From: Pseudoglutamicibacter cumminsii
GTDB taxonomy: Bacteria > Actinomycetota > Actinomycetes > Actinomycetales > Micrococcaceae
Assembly (NCBI RefSeq): GCF_003143995.1
Contig: NZ_QFWG01000005.1
Coordinates: 62,001-126,000 of the forward strand
Direction of reading: 5' to 3'
DNA: 64,000 nucleotides
Part shown: positions 10,695-19,464 of the stretch, piece after piece
How positions within the stretch are numbered: position 1 is the first letter of the stretch
Layout of the letters: each line of letters opens with the position of its first letter
The notes under the pieces: model-generated
The model's database searches: none
What the model was told of the DNA's origin: nothing
What the model saw: only the letters and a program-made list of their open reading frames with translations
Made by a program: the position numbers and the translations under genes

Positions 10695-11678
10695 GTCGCG
10701 AACCCACGAATCCGGAAGCATGGGTGCGTCCTTCGGGGCGAAACCGCCCACCGGGATGGTCTGGTTCGGGCAGCTCTTCAGAACCCGTTTCATCGCCTCC
10801 TTTTCCGGCTGAGTGACCCACAAACCATACCGGGACTTCACCGCGATTTGCCGCGCGACCATCGGGCACCTGTACGCCTTGTTGGGTGGGAGCCAGCTTG
10901 CGGCGTCGTGATCGGATTTCTGTTGGTTGAGCGGGCCGGAGACCGCGAGCAAGTTCAGCGGGTCGTTCGCGAGCAGGACGCGTTCGCGTTGGCTCAGGTT
11001 CTGCGCGCCCTTCTGCCATGCGTCAGAGAGCGCTACGACGTGGTCGATCTGGACGGCCTGGGATGTGCGGGGACCGCGCTCAAAGTTGATGGTTCGGCCT
11101 GAATACGGGTCATTCAGGACGCCCGATGTGATCTTGCAACGGCCTTCGCGTGTTGTGTTGCGGAGGTCGCGGGTAAGGATGTCGTCGCGGGTGCGGCAAC
11201 CGTTGCGGTCCGTATCGAGCCACGCGCGGCCAAAGGCTCCGGTGCGGTCGTAGCCGGTCTTGGGTGCTCGGCCTTTGACCTGGAGCGTTTCGAGGACGAC
11301 CGCTGCGTTATTGGATGGCTTCGCCGGCTTAGCTGGCTTAGCCGTTTTGCTCGGCTTGGCCGATTGTGACGGCTTCGCTGATTCGCTTGGTGTGGGCGAT
11401 GCAGTTGGTGCGGCCGGCTGAGTGGTTTGCGAAGGCCCCGACTCCGAAGGTGCCGCCTCCGATGGGCTCGGCGTCGCTTCGACTGACGGTGCGGCGGTCT
11501 GCGAGTGTTCCGCGTCTTCAGCCGAGCACCTTCCGATCATGGAAAGCACAAAGAGAATCACCACGACAACCAGGATTTTCTGCGTCGTGGTTGACTGCGT
11601 TGATGAGGCTCCGGACTTTCCATGCATACCGAGCATCATCCACCAGTAGGAGCCCCATACGCGGGATCGGCTCGCCAT
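10692..11678 (-). CDS. membrane-anchored or secreted HNH endonuclease (DUF1524-like)
   Basis: The protein (328 aa) has one hydrophobic segment (TTTQKILVVVVILFVLSMIG, about residues 29-48), a Ser/Pro/Thr/Ala-Lys linker of about 75 residues that probably spans the cell wall, and a C-terminal HNH/DUF1524 nuclease domain. The domain shows YDRTGAFGRAW, QIDHVVALSDAW, NDPLNLLAV and QKSDHDAASWLP, with the His and Asp/Asn expected for metal binding. Similar proteins are secreted nucleases in actinobacteria; the target is unknown. The start is uncertain: no binding site precedes the ATG at 11678, and ATGs at 11639 and 11627 are alternatives. A tandem repeat follows the stop. Confidence 0.82.
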   Translation of the reverse strand: MASRSRVWGSYWWMMLGMHGKSGASSTQSTTTQKILVVVVILFVLSMIGRCSAEDAEHSQTAAPSVEATPSPSEAAPSESGPSQTTQPAAPTASPTPSESAKPSQSAKPSKTAKPAKPAKPSNNAAVVLETLQVKGRAPKTGYDRTGAFGRAWLDTDRNGCRTRDDILTRDLRNTTREGRCKITSGVLNDPYSGRTINFERGPRTSQAVQIDHVVALSDAWQKGAQNLSQRERVLLANDPLNLLAVSGPLNQQKSDHDAASWLPPNKAYRCPMVARQIAVKSRYGLWVTQPEKEAMKRVLKSCPNQTIPVGGFAPKDAPMLPDSWVRD

Positions 11679-11762
11679 TGGCCGCTATGTGACGCGTCAC
11701 GGCAGGGTACACAACGCTACGGCACACAGTGCCGGGCCGCGGGGCGTCATAATGGACTCATC

Positions 11763-12908
11763 ATGCAGTGCGATTATTACGATGCGGGAGTGTGCTTGTC
11801 GTGCACGCTCATGGAACAGCCGTATGGCGAGCAGGTTCAGCTCAAGCAGCGGCAAGCCGAGCAGTTGCTTGAGCCGTACGGGCCAACGACCTGGCTTGAA
11901 CCGTTCACCGGGCCTGAGCAGGGGTACCGCACCCGCATCAAGATGGTGGTGGGAGGCACCTTCCGCCGCCCGACGTTCGGGATCCTGGATCGTGAACGCC
12001 GCGGCGTTGACTTGCGCGAATGCGGCGTGATCCACCCTGAGCTGACCCGGATGTTTGGCCTGATTCATTCGCTCATCCGCATCAGCAAGCTCGCCCCGTA
12101 CTCCGTGCCGGAGCGCGCCGGTGAGCTCAAGCAAGTCCACATGACGCTGAACGAAGCCGGGCAGATCATGCTGCGCTTCGTGGTCCGCTCCCGCGCCGGC
12201 GTCGCGGCCTTGCGCCCGCATCTGGCGGGCTTCCTCGAAAGGGCGCCGCACATCGTGACCGTGACCGCGAACCTGCTACCGGATCACGTCGCGCTCGCCG
12301 AGGGTGATGAGGAAATCCACTTGGCAGGCGAAAAGACCTTCCCGCTGAAGATCAGCGGTTTGCCGTTGCGGGTTCGCCCGCAAGGCTTCGTGCAGACCAA
12401 CCAGGTTGTTGCGGAAGGCCTCTACGCGCAGGGAGGGGAGTGGGTTGCCACGGCCTGCGCGGGCAAGGACGGTGCGCTGCCTGAAACGGTGTGGGACCTG
12501 TATGCGGGAGTTGGCGGTTTCGGATTCACCGCGGCTCAGGCAGGTGCCGGGTCAGTGGTCGGCGTTGAGCAGTCCGCCGATGCGGTCGCGGCGGGCAACG
12601 CTGCGGCGGCTCAGCAGGGGCTGGGCTCGGTCGAGTTCATCGCGGCGGATGCGACGCAGTGGGTGCGTGAAAAGCCTTCGCCCGAGCTGATCATCGTCAA
12701 CCCGCCTCGGCGCGGCCTGGGCCCCGATCTGCCTGGCTGGCTCAACGAATGCGGAGCAGAACGCATCATCTATTCGAGCTGTAACCCGACCACGCTAGCG
12801 CGTGACCTCGCCGCGATGGATCGTTGGAAAGTGGAACAGGCCCGCTTGCTCGACATGTTCCCGCAGACCCCACACATGGAGGTCATCGCGTTGCTGAGCA
12901 GGTCTTAG
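11763..12908 (+). CDS. rlmC: 23S rRNA (uracil-C5)-methyltransferase, RlmC type
   Basis: The 381-aa protein starts MQCDYYDAGVCLSC, colinear with E. coli RlmC (RumB), with cysteines at 3, 11 and 14 and a fourth in DLRECG for the 4Fe-4S cluster. GPEQGYRTRIKMVV, the SAM motif DLYAGVGGFG (about 243-252), VNPPRRG and the catalytic Cys in YSSCNPTTLARDL complete the TrmA/RlmC/RlmD fold. It should methylate a uridine (U747 in E. coli) of 23S rRNA. The conserved N-terminus fixes the ATG at 11763; upstream codons in frame are not conserved. It has no clear binding site, with CATAAT about 9 nt upstream. It is convergent with purU, and their 3' ends share a repeat. Confidence 0.9.
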   Translation: MQCDYYDAGVCLSCTLMEQPYGEQVQLKQRQAEQLLEPYGPTTWLEPFTGPEQGYRTRIKMVVGGTFRRPTFGILDRERRGVDLRECGVIHPELTRMFGLIHSLIRISKLAPYSVPERAGELKQVHMTLNEAGQIMLRFVVRSRAGVAALRPHLAGFLERAPHIVTVTANLLPDHVALAEGDEEIHLAGEKTFPLKISGLPLRVRPQGFVQTNQVVAEGLYAQGGEWVATACAGKDGALPETVWDLYAGVGGFGFTAAQAGAGSVVGVEQSADAVAAGNAAAAQQGLGSVEFIAADATQWVREKPSPELIIVNPPRRGLGPDLPGWLNECGAERIIYSSCNPTTLARDLAAMDRWKVEQARLLDMFPQTPHMEVIALLSRS

Positions 12909-12960
12909 TCGAAAACGGCAGGATCTAATCGAAAACAACCCTGCTCAGTCGAAAACAACA
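12898..12960. repeat. three 20-bp units spanning the rlmC and purU stops
   Basis: Units at 12898-12917, 12918-12937 and 12941-12960 share a core of about TCTTAGTCGAAAAC. The first contains the rlmC stop (TAG) and the third the purU stop (TGA on the minus strand). The middle copy has stops for both strands. On the minus strand the stops read TGA, TAG, TAA. Confidence 0.8.
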
Positions 12961-13877
12961 GTGCGGTGGCCGTCCAACAGCACACGGTGTTGCGCATGCC
13001 AGCGCACGGCACGCGCGAGAGTCTGGGCCTCGGTCGCGCTGCCTTGCTGTACGAGCTCTTCCGGGGTGCGGTCGTGGCGGACCGGCGTCACGGCCTGGTC
13101 GATGATCGGGCCTTCGTCGAGGTCGCTCGTCACGTAGTGCGCGGTCGCGCCGATGAGCTTGACGCCCCGAGCGTGCGCCTGGTGGTACGGCCGTGCACCC
13201 TTGAAAGACGGCAAGAACGAGTGGTGGATGTTGATCGCGCGGCCCGCGAGCTCGGTGCAGAGCTCGTCGGAGAGGATCTGCATGTAGCGGGCGAGCACCA
13301 CGAGGTCGATGTCGTGTTCCGCAACAAGCTCGCGTAGCTGCGCCTCGGCCTCTGGCTTGTTATCTTTCGTCACCGGGATGTGGGCGAACGGAACGCCATA
13401 AAACTCTGCAAGAGGCTTCAACGTCGTGTGGTTGGACACGATGAGCGGAACCTCGATCGGCAGGTAGCCCGCGTGCTGGCGGCTCAACAATTCTTCAAGT
13501 GCGTGCGGCGCTTTCGAACACATGATGAGAGTCCGCAACGGCGCGCTCGCATCCCACACGCTCAAATCCATCTGGAACTGCTGAGCAACCGGGCGCAACT
13601 GAGCTGCAACATCGTCAGTCGGAAGCGAAACATCAGCTTCGATGCGCATGAAGAACGTACCGGTCTGCTGCGAACCGTACTGCTGGGACTCAATGATGTT
13701 GCCGCCAGCCTGGAACAGCGCGCCGGTGACGTGATGTACGATGCCGGGCTGGTCTGGGCAGGACAAGGTCACCACAATCCGGTGGTTGCTGTTCACATCG
13801 CGGTTCAGACTCACGTCGCGGTTCTGAGTCACATCGCGGTTTTGAGCTTCGTCGCGGTGGTTGTTTTTGCGTTCCAT
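12945..13877 (-). CDS. purU: formyltetrahydrofolate deformylase
   Basis: PurU hydrolyses 10-formyl-THF to formate and THF, balancing the one-carbon pool. An N-terminal ACT domain (RIVVTLSCPDQPGIVHHVTGALF, about 26-48) precedes a PurN-like hydrolase domain with NIHHSFLPSFKGARPYHQAH and the catalytic Asp in TSDLDEGPIIDQ. The ATG at 13877 is preferred: TATCGT (13885-13890) lies exactly 7 nt upstream, as in other leaderless genes here; an ATG at 13916 would add 13 residues without any signal. The resulting 310 aa exceed the usual roughly 280-290 because of an N-terminal tandem repeat (NRDV units). It lies divergent to glyA. Confidence 0.93.
   Translation of the reverse strand: MERKNNHRDEAQNRDVTQNRDVSLNRDVNSNHRIVVTLSCPDQPGIVHHVTGALFQAGGNIIESQQYGSQQTGTFFMRIEADVSLPTDDVAAQLRPVAQQFQMDLSVWDASAPLRTLIMCSKAPHALEELLSRQHAGYLPIEVPLIVSNHTTLKPLAEFYGVPFAHIPVTKDNKPEAEAQLRELVAEHDIDLVVLARYMQILSDELCTELAGRAINIHHSFLPSFKGARPYHQAHARGVKLIGATAHYVTSDLDEGPIIDQAVTPVRHDRTPEELVQQGSATEAQTLARAVRWHAQHRVLLDGHRTVVFD
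13794..13865 (-). repeat. 18-bp in-frame tandem repeat at purU N-terminus
   Basis: Plus-strand units at 13794-13811, 13812-13829 and 13830-13847, plus a decayed fourth at 13848-13865, share CGCGGTT. They encode repeated NRDV(T/S)xx before the ACT domain begins. Confidence 0.85.
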
Positions 13878-13884
13878 AGGCTTC

Positions 13885-13890
13885 ACGATA
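13885..13890 (-). promoter_or_regulatory. -10-like box, leaderless purU
   Basis: TATCGT, 7 nt, then the purU ATG; no Shine-Dalgarno sequence. Confidence 0.4.
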
Positions 13891-13969
13891 GCGGCGGTGG
13901 AAGCCCGCGCAGGCATTCGTTGAGTTGTTAAGTCGAGTATCCGACGGTGCCCGGGGAGTGTTCACGGGC

Positions 13970-13975
13970 TAGAAT
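13970..13975 (+). promoter_or_regulatory. possible -10 box for glyA-folD
   Basis: TAGAAT lies 105 bp upstream of the glyA GTG, implying a leader of about 95 nt. A matching -35 box is not convincing. The leader was searched by eye for a riboswitch fold and none was recognised. Confidence 0.35.
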
Positions 13976-14080
13976 GAATGCGTCCGCCGTGTGTTCACTC
14001 GTCACCTCACGTGCCGGGTGCCGCGGCATCAGCTGTTGCCGAACAACAACGAGCGCTAAGCGCCGCACAGGAGAGGCCCC

Positions 14081-15370
14081 GTGTCACAGACTCCCGATGT
14101 CACTAATCAGCCGCTTGCTGAGCTTGACCCCGAAATCGCTGCCCTGATCGATCAGGAATTGGGTCGCCAGCGCGACACCCTGGAAATGATCGCTTCTGAA
14201 AACTTCGCGCCGCGCGGTGTTCTTGAGGCTCAGGGCTCGGTTCTGACGAATAAGTACGCCGAAGGTTATCCGGGGCGCCGTTATTACGGCGGCTGCGAAT
14301 ACGTTGACCAGGTTGAGGACCTGGCTCGGGACCGCGTCAAGGCACTGTTTGGAGCTGGCTTCGCTAACGTTCAGCCGCACTCGGGTGCTTCCGCTAACGC
14401 TGCTGCGTTGGCTGCGATGATCAACCCTGGCGACACGATGCTGGGCCTTTCGCTCGCTCACGGCGGTCACCTGACGCACGGCATGAAGCTCAACTTCTCC
14501 GGCAAGCTCTACAACGTTGCGGCGTACGAGGTTGACCCTGAGACGTTCCGCATCGACATGGATAAGGTGCGCGAACAGGCGCTCGAGACCCGCCCGAACG
14601 TGATCGTTGCCGGCTGGTCTGCGTACCCTCGTCACCTGGACTTTGAGGCCTTCCGTTCAATCGCCGACGAGGTTGGCGCGCTTCTGTGGGTTGACATGGC
14701 GCACTTCGCTGGCCTGGCAGCGGCTGGCCTGCACCCGAACCCAGTTCCGGTTGCTGACGTCACGACCTCCACAGTCCACAAGACCCTCGCCGGCCCTCGT
14801 TCCGGCGTGATCCTCTCCAACACCGCTGAGATGTCCAAGAAGATCAACTCCGCTGTGTTCCCTGGCCAGCAGGGTGGTCCTCTCATGCACGCGATCGCCG
14901 GTAAGGCTGTTGCGTTCAAGGTTGCTGCTTCCGAGGAGTTCAAGAACCGCCAGGAGCGCACGCTCAGCGGCGCGAAGATCCTTGCCGAGCGCCTCACCGC
15001 CAAGGACGTTGCCGACACCGGTGTATCGGTTCTGACCGGCGGCACCGACGTGCACTTGGTCCTGGTTGACCTGCGCGAATCCGAGCTCGACGGCCAGCAG
15101 GGCGAAGACCTGCTCCACGAGGTCGGCATCACCGTCAACCGCAACTCTGTCCCGTGGGATCCACGCCCACCGATGGTGACCTCCGGCCTGCGCATCGGTA
15201 CCCCGGCTTTGGCGACCCGCGGCTTTGGCGACAAGGAATTCACCGAGGTTGCGGACATCATCGCGGTTGCTTTGCGCGACGGCAAGAACGCCGACGTCGA
15301 TGCGTTGCGTGCCCGCGTAGATAAGCTCGCCGCTGACTTCCCGCTCTACCCAGGCCACGAGAACTGGTAA
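14081..15370 (+). CDS. glyA: serine hydroxymethyltransferase
   Basis: The 429-aa PLP enzyme interconverts serine and glycine and charges THF to 5,10-methylene-THF. Family landmarks are [10 protein letters not shown] (about 33-42), [35 protein letters not shown] and the PLP-lysine motif [15 protein letters not shown] (about 226-240). The GTG start at 14081 has CAGGAGAG about 6 nt upstream. folD starts 9 bp after the stop, making a two-gene operon: GlyA's product 5,10-methylene-THF is FolD's substrate. Codon bias suggests high expression. Confidence 0.97.
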   Translation: MSQTPDVTNQPLAELDPEIAALIDQELGRQRDTLEMIASENFAPRGVLEAQGSVLTNKYAEGYPGRRYYGGCEYVDQVEDLARDRVKALFGAGFANVQPHSGASANAAALAAMINPGDTMLGLSLAHGGHLTHGMKLNFSGKLYNVAAYEVDPETFRIDMDKVREQALETRPNVIVAGWSAYPRHLDFEAFRSIADEVGALLWVDMAHFAGLAAAGLHPNPVPVADVTTSTVHKTLAGPRSGVILSNTAEMSKKINSAVFPGQQGGPLMHAIAGKAVAFKVAASEEFKNRQERTLSGAKILAERLTAKDVADTGVSVLTGGTDVHLVLVDLRESELDGQQGEDLLHEVGITVNRNSVPWDPRPPMVTSGLRIGTPALATRGFGDKEFTEVADIIAVALRDGKNADVDALRARVDKLAADFPLYPGHENW

Positions 15371-15379
15371 GGGGCATCA

Positions 15380-16264
15380 GTGACTGCAGTAAAGCTTGAT
15401 GGGCGCGCGGCGTCCAAGGCGATCAAGGAAGAGCTCGCTGAGCGCATCGCGGCGCTCAAGGAGCAGGGTGTGACCCCGGGAATCGCGACCGTCCTGGTGG
15501 GTGCTGACCCGGCGTCCCAGCTGTACGTGGGGATGAAGCACAAACAGTCGGTGGCTTTGGGCATGAATTCGATCATGCGTGAGCTGCCGGCGGATGCTAC
15601 CCAGGAAGATGTTGAGGCTCTGATCGATGAGCTCAACGCGGACGATTCCTGCCACGGTTACATCGTTCAGTTGCCGCTGCCGAAGCACCTGGATACGGAT
15701 GCGATTCTTGAGCGGATCGACCCGAAGAAGGACGCGGACGGCCTGCACCCGACCAACCTCGGCAAGCTGGTCCTCAACGTCAATGACCCGATCGATACCC
15801 CTCTGCCGTGCACCCCTCGCGGTGTCATCGAGCTTTTGACGCGCAACGGTGTTGAGATCGCGGGCAAGCATGTTGTTGTTGTGGGCCGTGGTGTCACGAT
15901 CGGTCGCCCGATTGGCCTGTTGCTGACCCGCCGCGAACACAACGCGACCGTGACCCTGACGCACACCGGAACCAAGGACATGAGCGAGCACTTGCGTCAG
16001 GCCGACATCGTGGTTGCCGGCGCGGGCGTCAAGCACATGATCAAGGCTGAAGACATCAAGCCGGGTGCTGCCGTGCTCGATGTGGGTGTCACCCGCGAAC
16101 CGGACCCCGAAGGCGGCCGCGATAAGGTCTACGGCGACGTCGACCCAGCGGTTGAAGAGGTCGCGGGCTACCTTTCACCGAACCCGGGTGGTGTTGGTCC
16201 GATGACGGTCGCGCTACTCATGACCAACGTCGTTGAGGCCGCGGAGCGTTCCCTCAAGAAGTAG
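15380..16264 (+). CDS. folD: methylenetetrahydrofolate dehydrogenase / methenyl-THF cyclohydrolase
   Basis: The 294-aa bifunctional FolD converts 5,10-methylene-THF to 10-formyl-THF, using NADP+. The catalytic Lys lies in [15 protein letters not shown] (about 50-64). The substrate motif [11 protein letters not shown] and the dinucleotide-binding [14 protein letters not shown] (about 172-185) are intact, as is [14 protein letters not shown]. The GTG at 15380 follows AAGGGG by about 5 nt and lies 9 bp after glyA. It supplies formyl donors for PurN and PurH, and PurU removes the excess. A very strong palindromic terminator follows. Confidence 0.96.
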   Translation: MTAVKLDGRAASKAIKEELAERIAALKEQGVTPGIATVLVGADPASQLYVGMKHKQSVALGMNSIMRELPADATQEDVEALIDELNADDSCHGYIVQLPLPKHLDTDAILERIDPKKDADGLHPTNLGKLVLNVNDPIDTPLPCTPRGVIELLTRNGVEIAGKHVVVVGRGVTIGRPIGLLLTRREHNATVTLTHTGTKDMSEHLRQADIVVAGAGVKHMIKAEDIKPGAAVLDVGVTREPDPEGGRDKVYGDVDPAVEEVAGYLSPNPGGVGPMTVALLMTNVVEAAERSLKK

Positions 16265-16307
16265 GCGATCGCATCACGTAGAGGTATCAAACCTCGCTGA
16301 TACGCGA

Positions 16308-16351
16308 AGTGGGGGCGTCCAAACAGTTCGAACTGTTTGGACGCCCCCACT
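16308..16351. terminator. bidirectional terminator between folD and katA
   Basis: A perfect 44-bp palindrome (arms beginning AGTGGGGGCGTCC, centre TTCGAA) followed by CGTTT lies between the convergent folD and katA genes. Both transcripts could end here. Confidence 0.9.
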
Positions 16352-16376
16352 CGTTTAAGCGGTAGGCCGCGTCAGC

Positions 16377-17834
16377 TTACTTGCGGACGTTGGCCTCGAT
16401 GCGCTGACCGACCTCTTGGTCGATGTTCTTCCAGTACTCGATCGCGTTGGAGAGAACTGGCTCTACAACGTCGTGGAGTGCGCCGGAAACGGTCTCGACG
16501 AGGCGGTCACGGCCGGCGTCGTCGAAGACGTTGCGGACCAGGTCGTGTGCCTGCGAGAAGTCGTCGTCGTCCTTACGGAGGGTGTAGGCCGCGCGGGTCA
16601 GGTCGCCGTCAGCTTCCCAACCGTTGTCGACTGGGCCCACTTGGTCCGACCACGAGTCACCGAACGAGTTCGGAGCGTATACGGAACGTGCACCGGTGTG
16701 CTCGTACCACATGTTGCCCTCGAAGTTGTAGGTGTGGACGTCGTTGATTGGACGGTTGACAGGCAGCTGCTGGAAGTTGGTGCCGATGCGGTAACGCTGC
16801 GCATCCGCGTATGCGAAGTTACGGCCCAGCAGCATCTTGTCTGGGGAGTTACCGGTACCTGGAACCATGTTCGCTGGGGAGAAAGCAGCCTGCTCGATCT
16901 CAGCGAAGAAGTTCTCAGGGTTGCGGTTCAGGGTGAAGGTACCGACCTTGTGACGTGGGTAGTCACCCAGCGGCCAAACCTTTGTGAGGTCGAATGGGTT
17001 CAGACGGTAGGTCTTAGCCTCTTCGTACGGCATGATCTGAACGTGCATGTCCCACTTCGGGTAGTCGCCGTTCTTGATGGCCTCGAACAGGTCGCGGCGG
17101 TGTGCTTCAGCGTCGGTACCTGCGAGGTGCTCTGCTTCCTCGTTGGTGAGGCCTTCGACACCCTGCTGGGACAGGAAGTGGTAGCGAACCCAGAAGCGCT
17201 CGCCTTCGGCGTTGACCCACAGGTAGGTGTGGGAGCCGTAGCCGTTCATGTGGCGGTAGCTCTTAGGGATACCGCGGTCACCCATGAGGTAGGAAACCTG
17301 GTGTGCGGTCTCTGGGTTCTGGGTCCAGAAGTCCCACTGCATCGTGTTGTCGCGCAGGCCGTTTTCAGGCAGGCGCTTCTGCGAACGGATGAAGTGTGGG
17401 AACTTCATTGGGTCGCGCACGAAGAAGACTGGGGTGTTGTTACCGACGAGGTCGAAGTTGCCCTCTTCGGTGTAGAACTTGAGTGCGAAACCGCGAACGT
17501 CACGCCACGTGTCTGGGGAGCCGAGCTCACCAGCAACCGTGGAGAAACGAGCCAGCATCGGGGTCTTCTTGCCAGGCTGCAGGAAGTCAGCCTTGGTCCA
17601 CTGCGAAACGTCCTCGGTGACTTCGAGCTCACCGAAAGCGCCGGAGCCCTTTGCGTGTGGGCGGCGCTCTGGAACGTTCATGCGGTTGAAGTGCGCCAGC
17701 GTCTCGACCAGGTGGTGGTCGTGCAGGACGATCGGGCCGTCCTGGCCAACGGTCAGCGAGTTGCGGTCGCTGACAGCAGGGATGCCGGCCTGGGTGGTTG
17801 AACCAGTGCCGTGTGGCTTGGTGTTCTCAGCCAT
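16377..17834 (-). CDS. katA: monofunctional haem catalase
   Basis: A 485-residue small-subunit (clade 3-like) catalase that dismutates hydrogen peroxide. The distal His is in [13 protein letters not shown] (about 58-70), the distal Asn in [12 protein letters not shown] (about 130-141), and the proximal haem Tyr in [14 protein letters not shown] (about 337-350). AAGGAG lies 5 nt before the ATG. It follows furA by 43 bp on the same strand. This furA-kat pairing is well known in actinobacteria, where FurA represses the pair until oxidised. Control probably acts through the palindrome at 18355-18377 upstream of furA. Confidence 0.97.
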   Translation of the reverse strand: MAENTKPHGTGSTTQAGIPAVSDRNSLTVGQDGPIVLHDHHLVETLAHFNRMNVPERRPHAKGSGAFGELEVTEDVSQWTKADFLQPGKKTPMLARFSTVAGELGSPDTWRDVRGFALKFYTEEGNFDLVGNNTPVFFVRDPMKFPHFIRSQKRLPENGLRDNTMQWDFWTQNPETAHQVSYLMGDRGIPKSYRHMNGYGSHTYLWVNAEGERFWVRYHFLSQQGVEGLTNEEAEHLAGTDAEAHRRDLFEAIKNGDYPKWDMHVQIMPYEEAKTYRLNPFDLTKVWPLGDYPRHKVGTFTLNRNPENFFAEIEQAAFSPANMVPGTGNSPDKMLLGRNFAYADAQRYRIGTNFQQLPVNRPINDVHTYNFEGNMWYEHTGARSVYAPNSFGDSWSDQVGPVDNGWEADGDLTRAAYTLRKDDDDFSQAHDLVRNVFDDAGRDRLVETVSGALHDVVEPVLSNAIEYWKNIDQEVGQRIEANVRK

Positions 17835-17877
17835 GTTGCTCCTTTACTTGGATGAGATTGAAACTTTGTGGACGACC

Positions 17878-18336
17878 TTATGATTCTTTGCAGTCCTCGC
17901 AAAGACCGCGGTAGAGAACCTCCGCCACGTCAATATCGATGCCGTGGGCGTGTGAAGGTTCAAGGCACGGAGCGTGCCCGACGGCGCACTCCACGTCCTC
18001 AAGTCTGCCGCATTTCACGCACTGAACATGGTGGTGGTTGTCTCCGGTTTCCACCTCGTAGAGGGTGGGGGAGTTGGGGACTTCCACGCGCCGCAGCAGC
18101 TTCACGTTTGTGAGGTCGTGCAGGATCATGTGCGTGGTTGAAAGCGCTAACTGAGGTAGAGCTTCCGATGCGAACTTGTGGATCTGTTCTGCCGACGCAT
18201 GGGATGACGCGGCTGTTGTTCGCATCACCGCCATCCGTTGCTTGGTGACACGGCGGTGGTGCGCTTTGAGCGTCTCTGCCCATGAGCGTTCACGGTCGTC
18301 AACTGGTGTAGCCGCCGTGATCGGTCCGAGTGTCAT
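17878..18336 (-). CDS. furA: Fur/PerR-family peroxide regulator, FurA-like
   Basis: A 152-residue Fur-family repressor with an N-terminal winged helix (RRVTKQRMAVMRTTAASSHASAEQIH, ...ALSTTHMILHDLTN) and a C-terminal metal domain (DNHHHVQCVKCGRLEDVEC). It has two CxxC pairs (CVKC and CEDC at the extreme C-terminus), the structural zinc site. It is probably peroxide-sensing, as katA follows in the same operon. The start is placed at the ATG of MTLGP (18336): the extended -10 TGCTAGAAT lies exactly 7 nt upstream, giving a leaderless mRNA. An ATG nine bases earlier overlaps the -10 box. The operator-like palindrome covers the promoter, so autoregulation is likely. Confidence 0.92.
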   Translation of the reverse strand: MTLGPITAATPVDDRERSWAETLKAHHRRVTKQRMAVMRTTAASSHASAEQIHKFASEALPQLALSTTHMILHDLTNVKLLRRVEVPNSPTLYEVETGDNHHHVQCVKCGRLEDVECAVGHAPCLEPSHAHGIDIDVAEVLYRGLCEDCKES

Positions 18337-18343
18337 GCAACAC

Positions 18344-18352
18344 ATTCTAGCA
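18344..18352 (-). promoter_or_regulatory. extended -10 promoter of furA-katA, leaderless
   Basis: TGCTAGAAT on the minus strand, then 7 nt, then the ATG of furA. Transcription would start at the A of the start codon. Confidence 0.6.
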
Positions 18353-18354
18353 AA

Positions 18355-18377
18355 TTATTCTGAATTATTCAGAATAA
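18355..18377. promoter_or_regulatory. 23-bp palindrome, probable FurA operator
   Basis: The half-site TTATTCTGAAT and its exact inverted copy flank a single central T (11-1-11). It is AT-rich in a GC-rich setting and lies where the spacer and -35 region of the furA promoter should be, so a bound repressor would block RNA polymerase. The layout resembles known autoregulatory Fur/PerR boxes, but the sequence is not the classical Fur consensus. Confidence 0.75.
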
Positions 18378-18459
18378 GAGGCGAATTTTTGGTGACGTAC
18401 CAGGGAATCCAGAGGCTGTCCGGGGCAACTCTGCCGGAAGGCTTCACACTGAACTTATG

Positions 18460-18465
18460 TAGTAT
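18460..18465 (+). promoter_or_regulatory. -10-like box, leaderless ABC operon
   Basis: TAGTAT, 6 nt, then the GTG start of the ABC ATPase; no ribosome binding site. Confidence 0.5.
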
Positions 18466-18471
18466 TCACGT

Positions 18472-19464
18472 GTGACACAACACTCAAAACCACACTCTGA
18501 GACATCGCGCACGGCGCCCCTTGGAACCTCCCAGGCCGGCACGCCAACGGTTCTGCGCGCACGTTCGCTGACTAAGCGATTCGGCGACTTCACCGCCGTC
18601 AACGGCATCGACTTCGACGTCGCGGCAGGCGAATCCTTCGGCTTGCTCGGCCCTAACGGCGCCGGCAAGTCCACGACCATGAACATGATCGGCGGCGTCT
18701 CAACCCGCACATCGGGCGAGCTCAACATCCTCGGAATGGACCCGAGCGAAGAAGGCCCACGCTTGCGTGCACACCTTGGCGTTGTGCCACAGCAAGACAA
18801 CCTCGACGAAGAACTCACCGTCCGCGACAACCTCTACATCTACGGCCGCTACTTCGGGATGAAGCGCCGCGAGATCGTGCCGCGCATCAAAGACCTGCTC
18901 GCGTTCGCGCAACTTGAAGACAAAGCCGCCAACCGCGTCGACCAGCTCTCGGGCGGCATGAAGCGCCGTCTCACCATCGCGCGTTCGCTCATCAACGACC
19001 CCGCCGTGCTGCTACTCGACGAGCCGACCACCGGCCTCGACCCACAGGCCCGTCACATCCTGTGGGACCGCCTGTACAGGCTGAAGGAACGCGGCACAAC
19101 GCTCATCATCACGACCCACTTCATGGATGAAGCCGAGCAGCTCGCTGACCGGCTCATCGTGGTCGATGGCGGCGAGATCAAGGCTGAAGGTTCCCCTTCC
19201 GCGCTCGTACGCGAGTACGCGACCCGCGAAGTCGCGGAGATGCGCTTCGGCTCGGACCAGAACGCTGCAGCGGCGGAGGTCCTGAACAAGGACGGCTTCC
19301 GTACCGAGACCCTCGCCGACCGCGTGCTCGTCTACGCGGACGACGGCGAGGCCGCGATCTCCCGCGCCGTGAGCTTGGGCCTGCGCCCGGTCTCGACCCT
19401 GGCTCGCCGCGCATCCCTTGAAGACGTGTTCCTGATTCTGACGGGACGGTCCCTCATTGACTGA
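18472..19464 (+). CDS. ABC transporter ATP-binding protein (DrrA/NodI-like exporter)
   Basis: The 330-aa ATPase carries Walker A GPNGAGKST (about 62-70), the Q-loop VVPQQDN, signature LSGGMKRRL (about 161-169), Walker B LLLDEP and the H-loop TTHFMDEAEQLADRL. The C-terminal roughly 90 residues match the extension of the DrrA/ABC-2 exporter group. It overlaps the permease gene by 8 nt, so the two form one unit. It exports an unknown substrate; drugs, lipids or polysaccharides are all possible. The GTG start is leaderless-like. It is divergent from furA-katA, with 94 bp between the FurA palindrome and its start. Confidence 0.93.
   Translation: MTQHSKPHSETSRTAPLGTSQAGTPTVLRARSLTKRFGDFTAVNGIDFDVAAGESFGLLGPNGAGKSTTMNMIGGVSTRTSGELNILGMDPSEEGPRLRAHLGVVPQQDNLDEELTVRDNLYIYGRYFGMKRREIVPRIKDLLAFAQLEDKAANRVDQLSGGMKRRLTIARSLINDPAVLLLDEPTTGLDPQARHILWDRLYRLKERGTTLIITTHFMDEAEQLADRLIVVDGGEIKAEGSPSALVREYATREVAEMRFGSDQNAAAAEVLNKDGFRTETLADRVLVYADDGEAAISRAVSLGLRPVSTLARRASLEDVFLILTGRSLID

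Noticed and set aside
11622-11762. Longer rlmC N-terminus
   Set aside because: The open frame extends upstream, but the protein aligns with E. coli RlmC from MQC onward, so the ATG at 11763 is the start.
13794-13865. CRISPR-like array
   Set aside because: The units are directly adjacent 18-mers without spacers and lie in the purU coding frame.
13976-14080. Possible THF or glycine riboswitch in the glyA leader
   Set aside because: A small TGCCGCGGCA palindrome is present, but no conserved core of a known riboswitch was found by eye.
16416-17801. Long open frame opposite katA
   Set aside because: It mirrors catalase codon bias on the other strand, lacks family motifs and a binding site; katA is certain.
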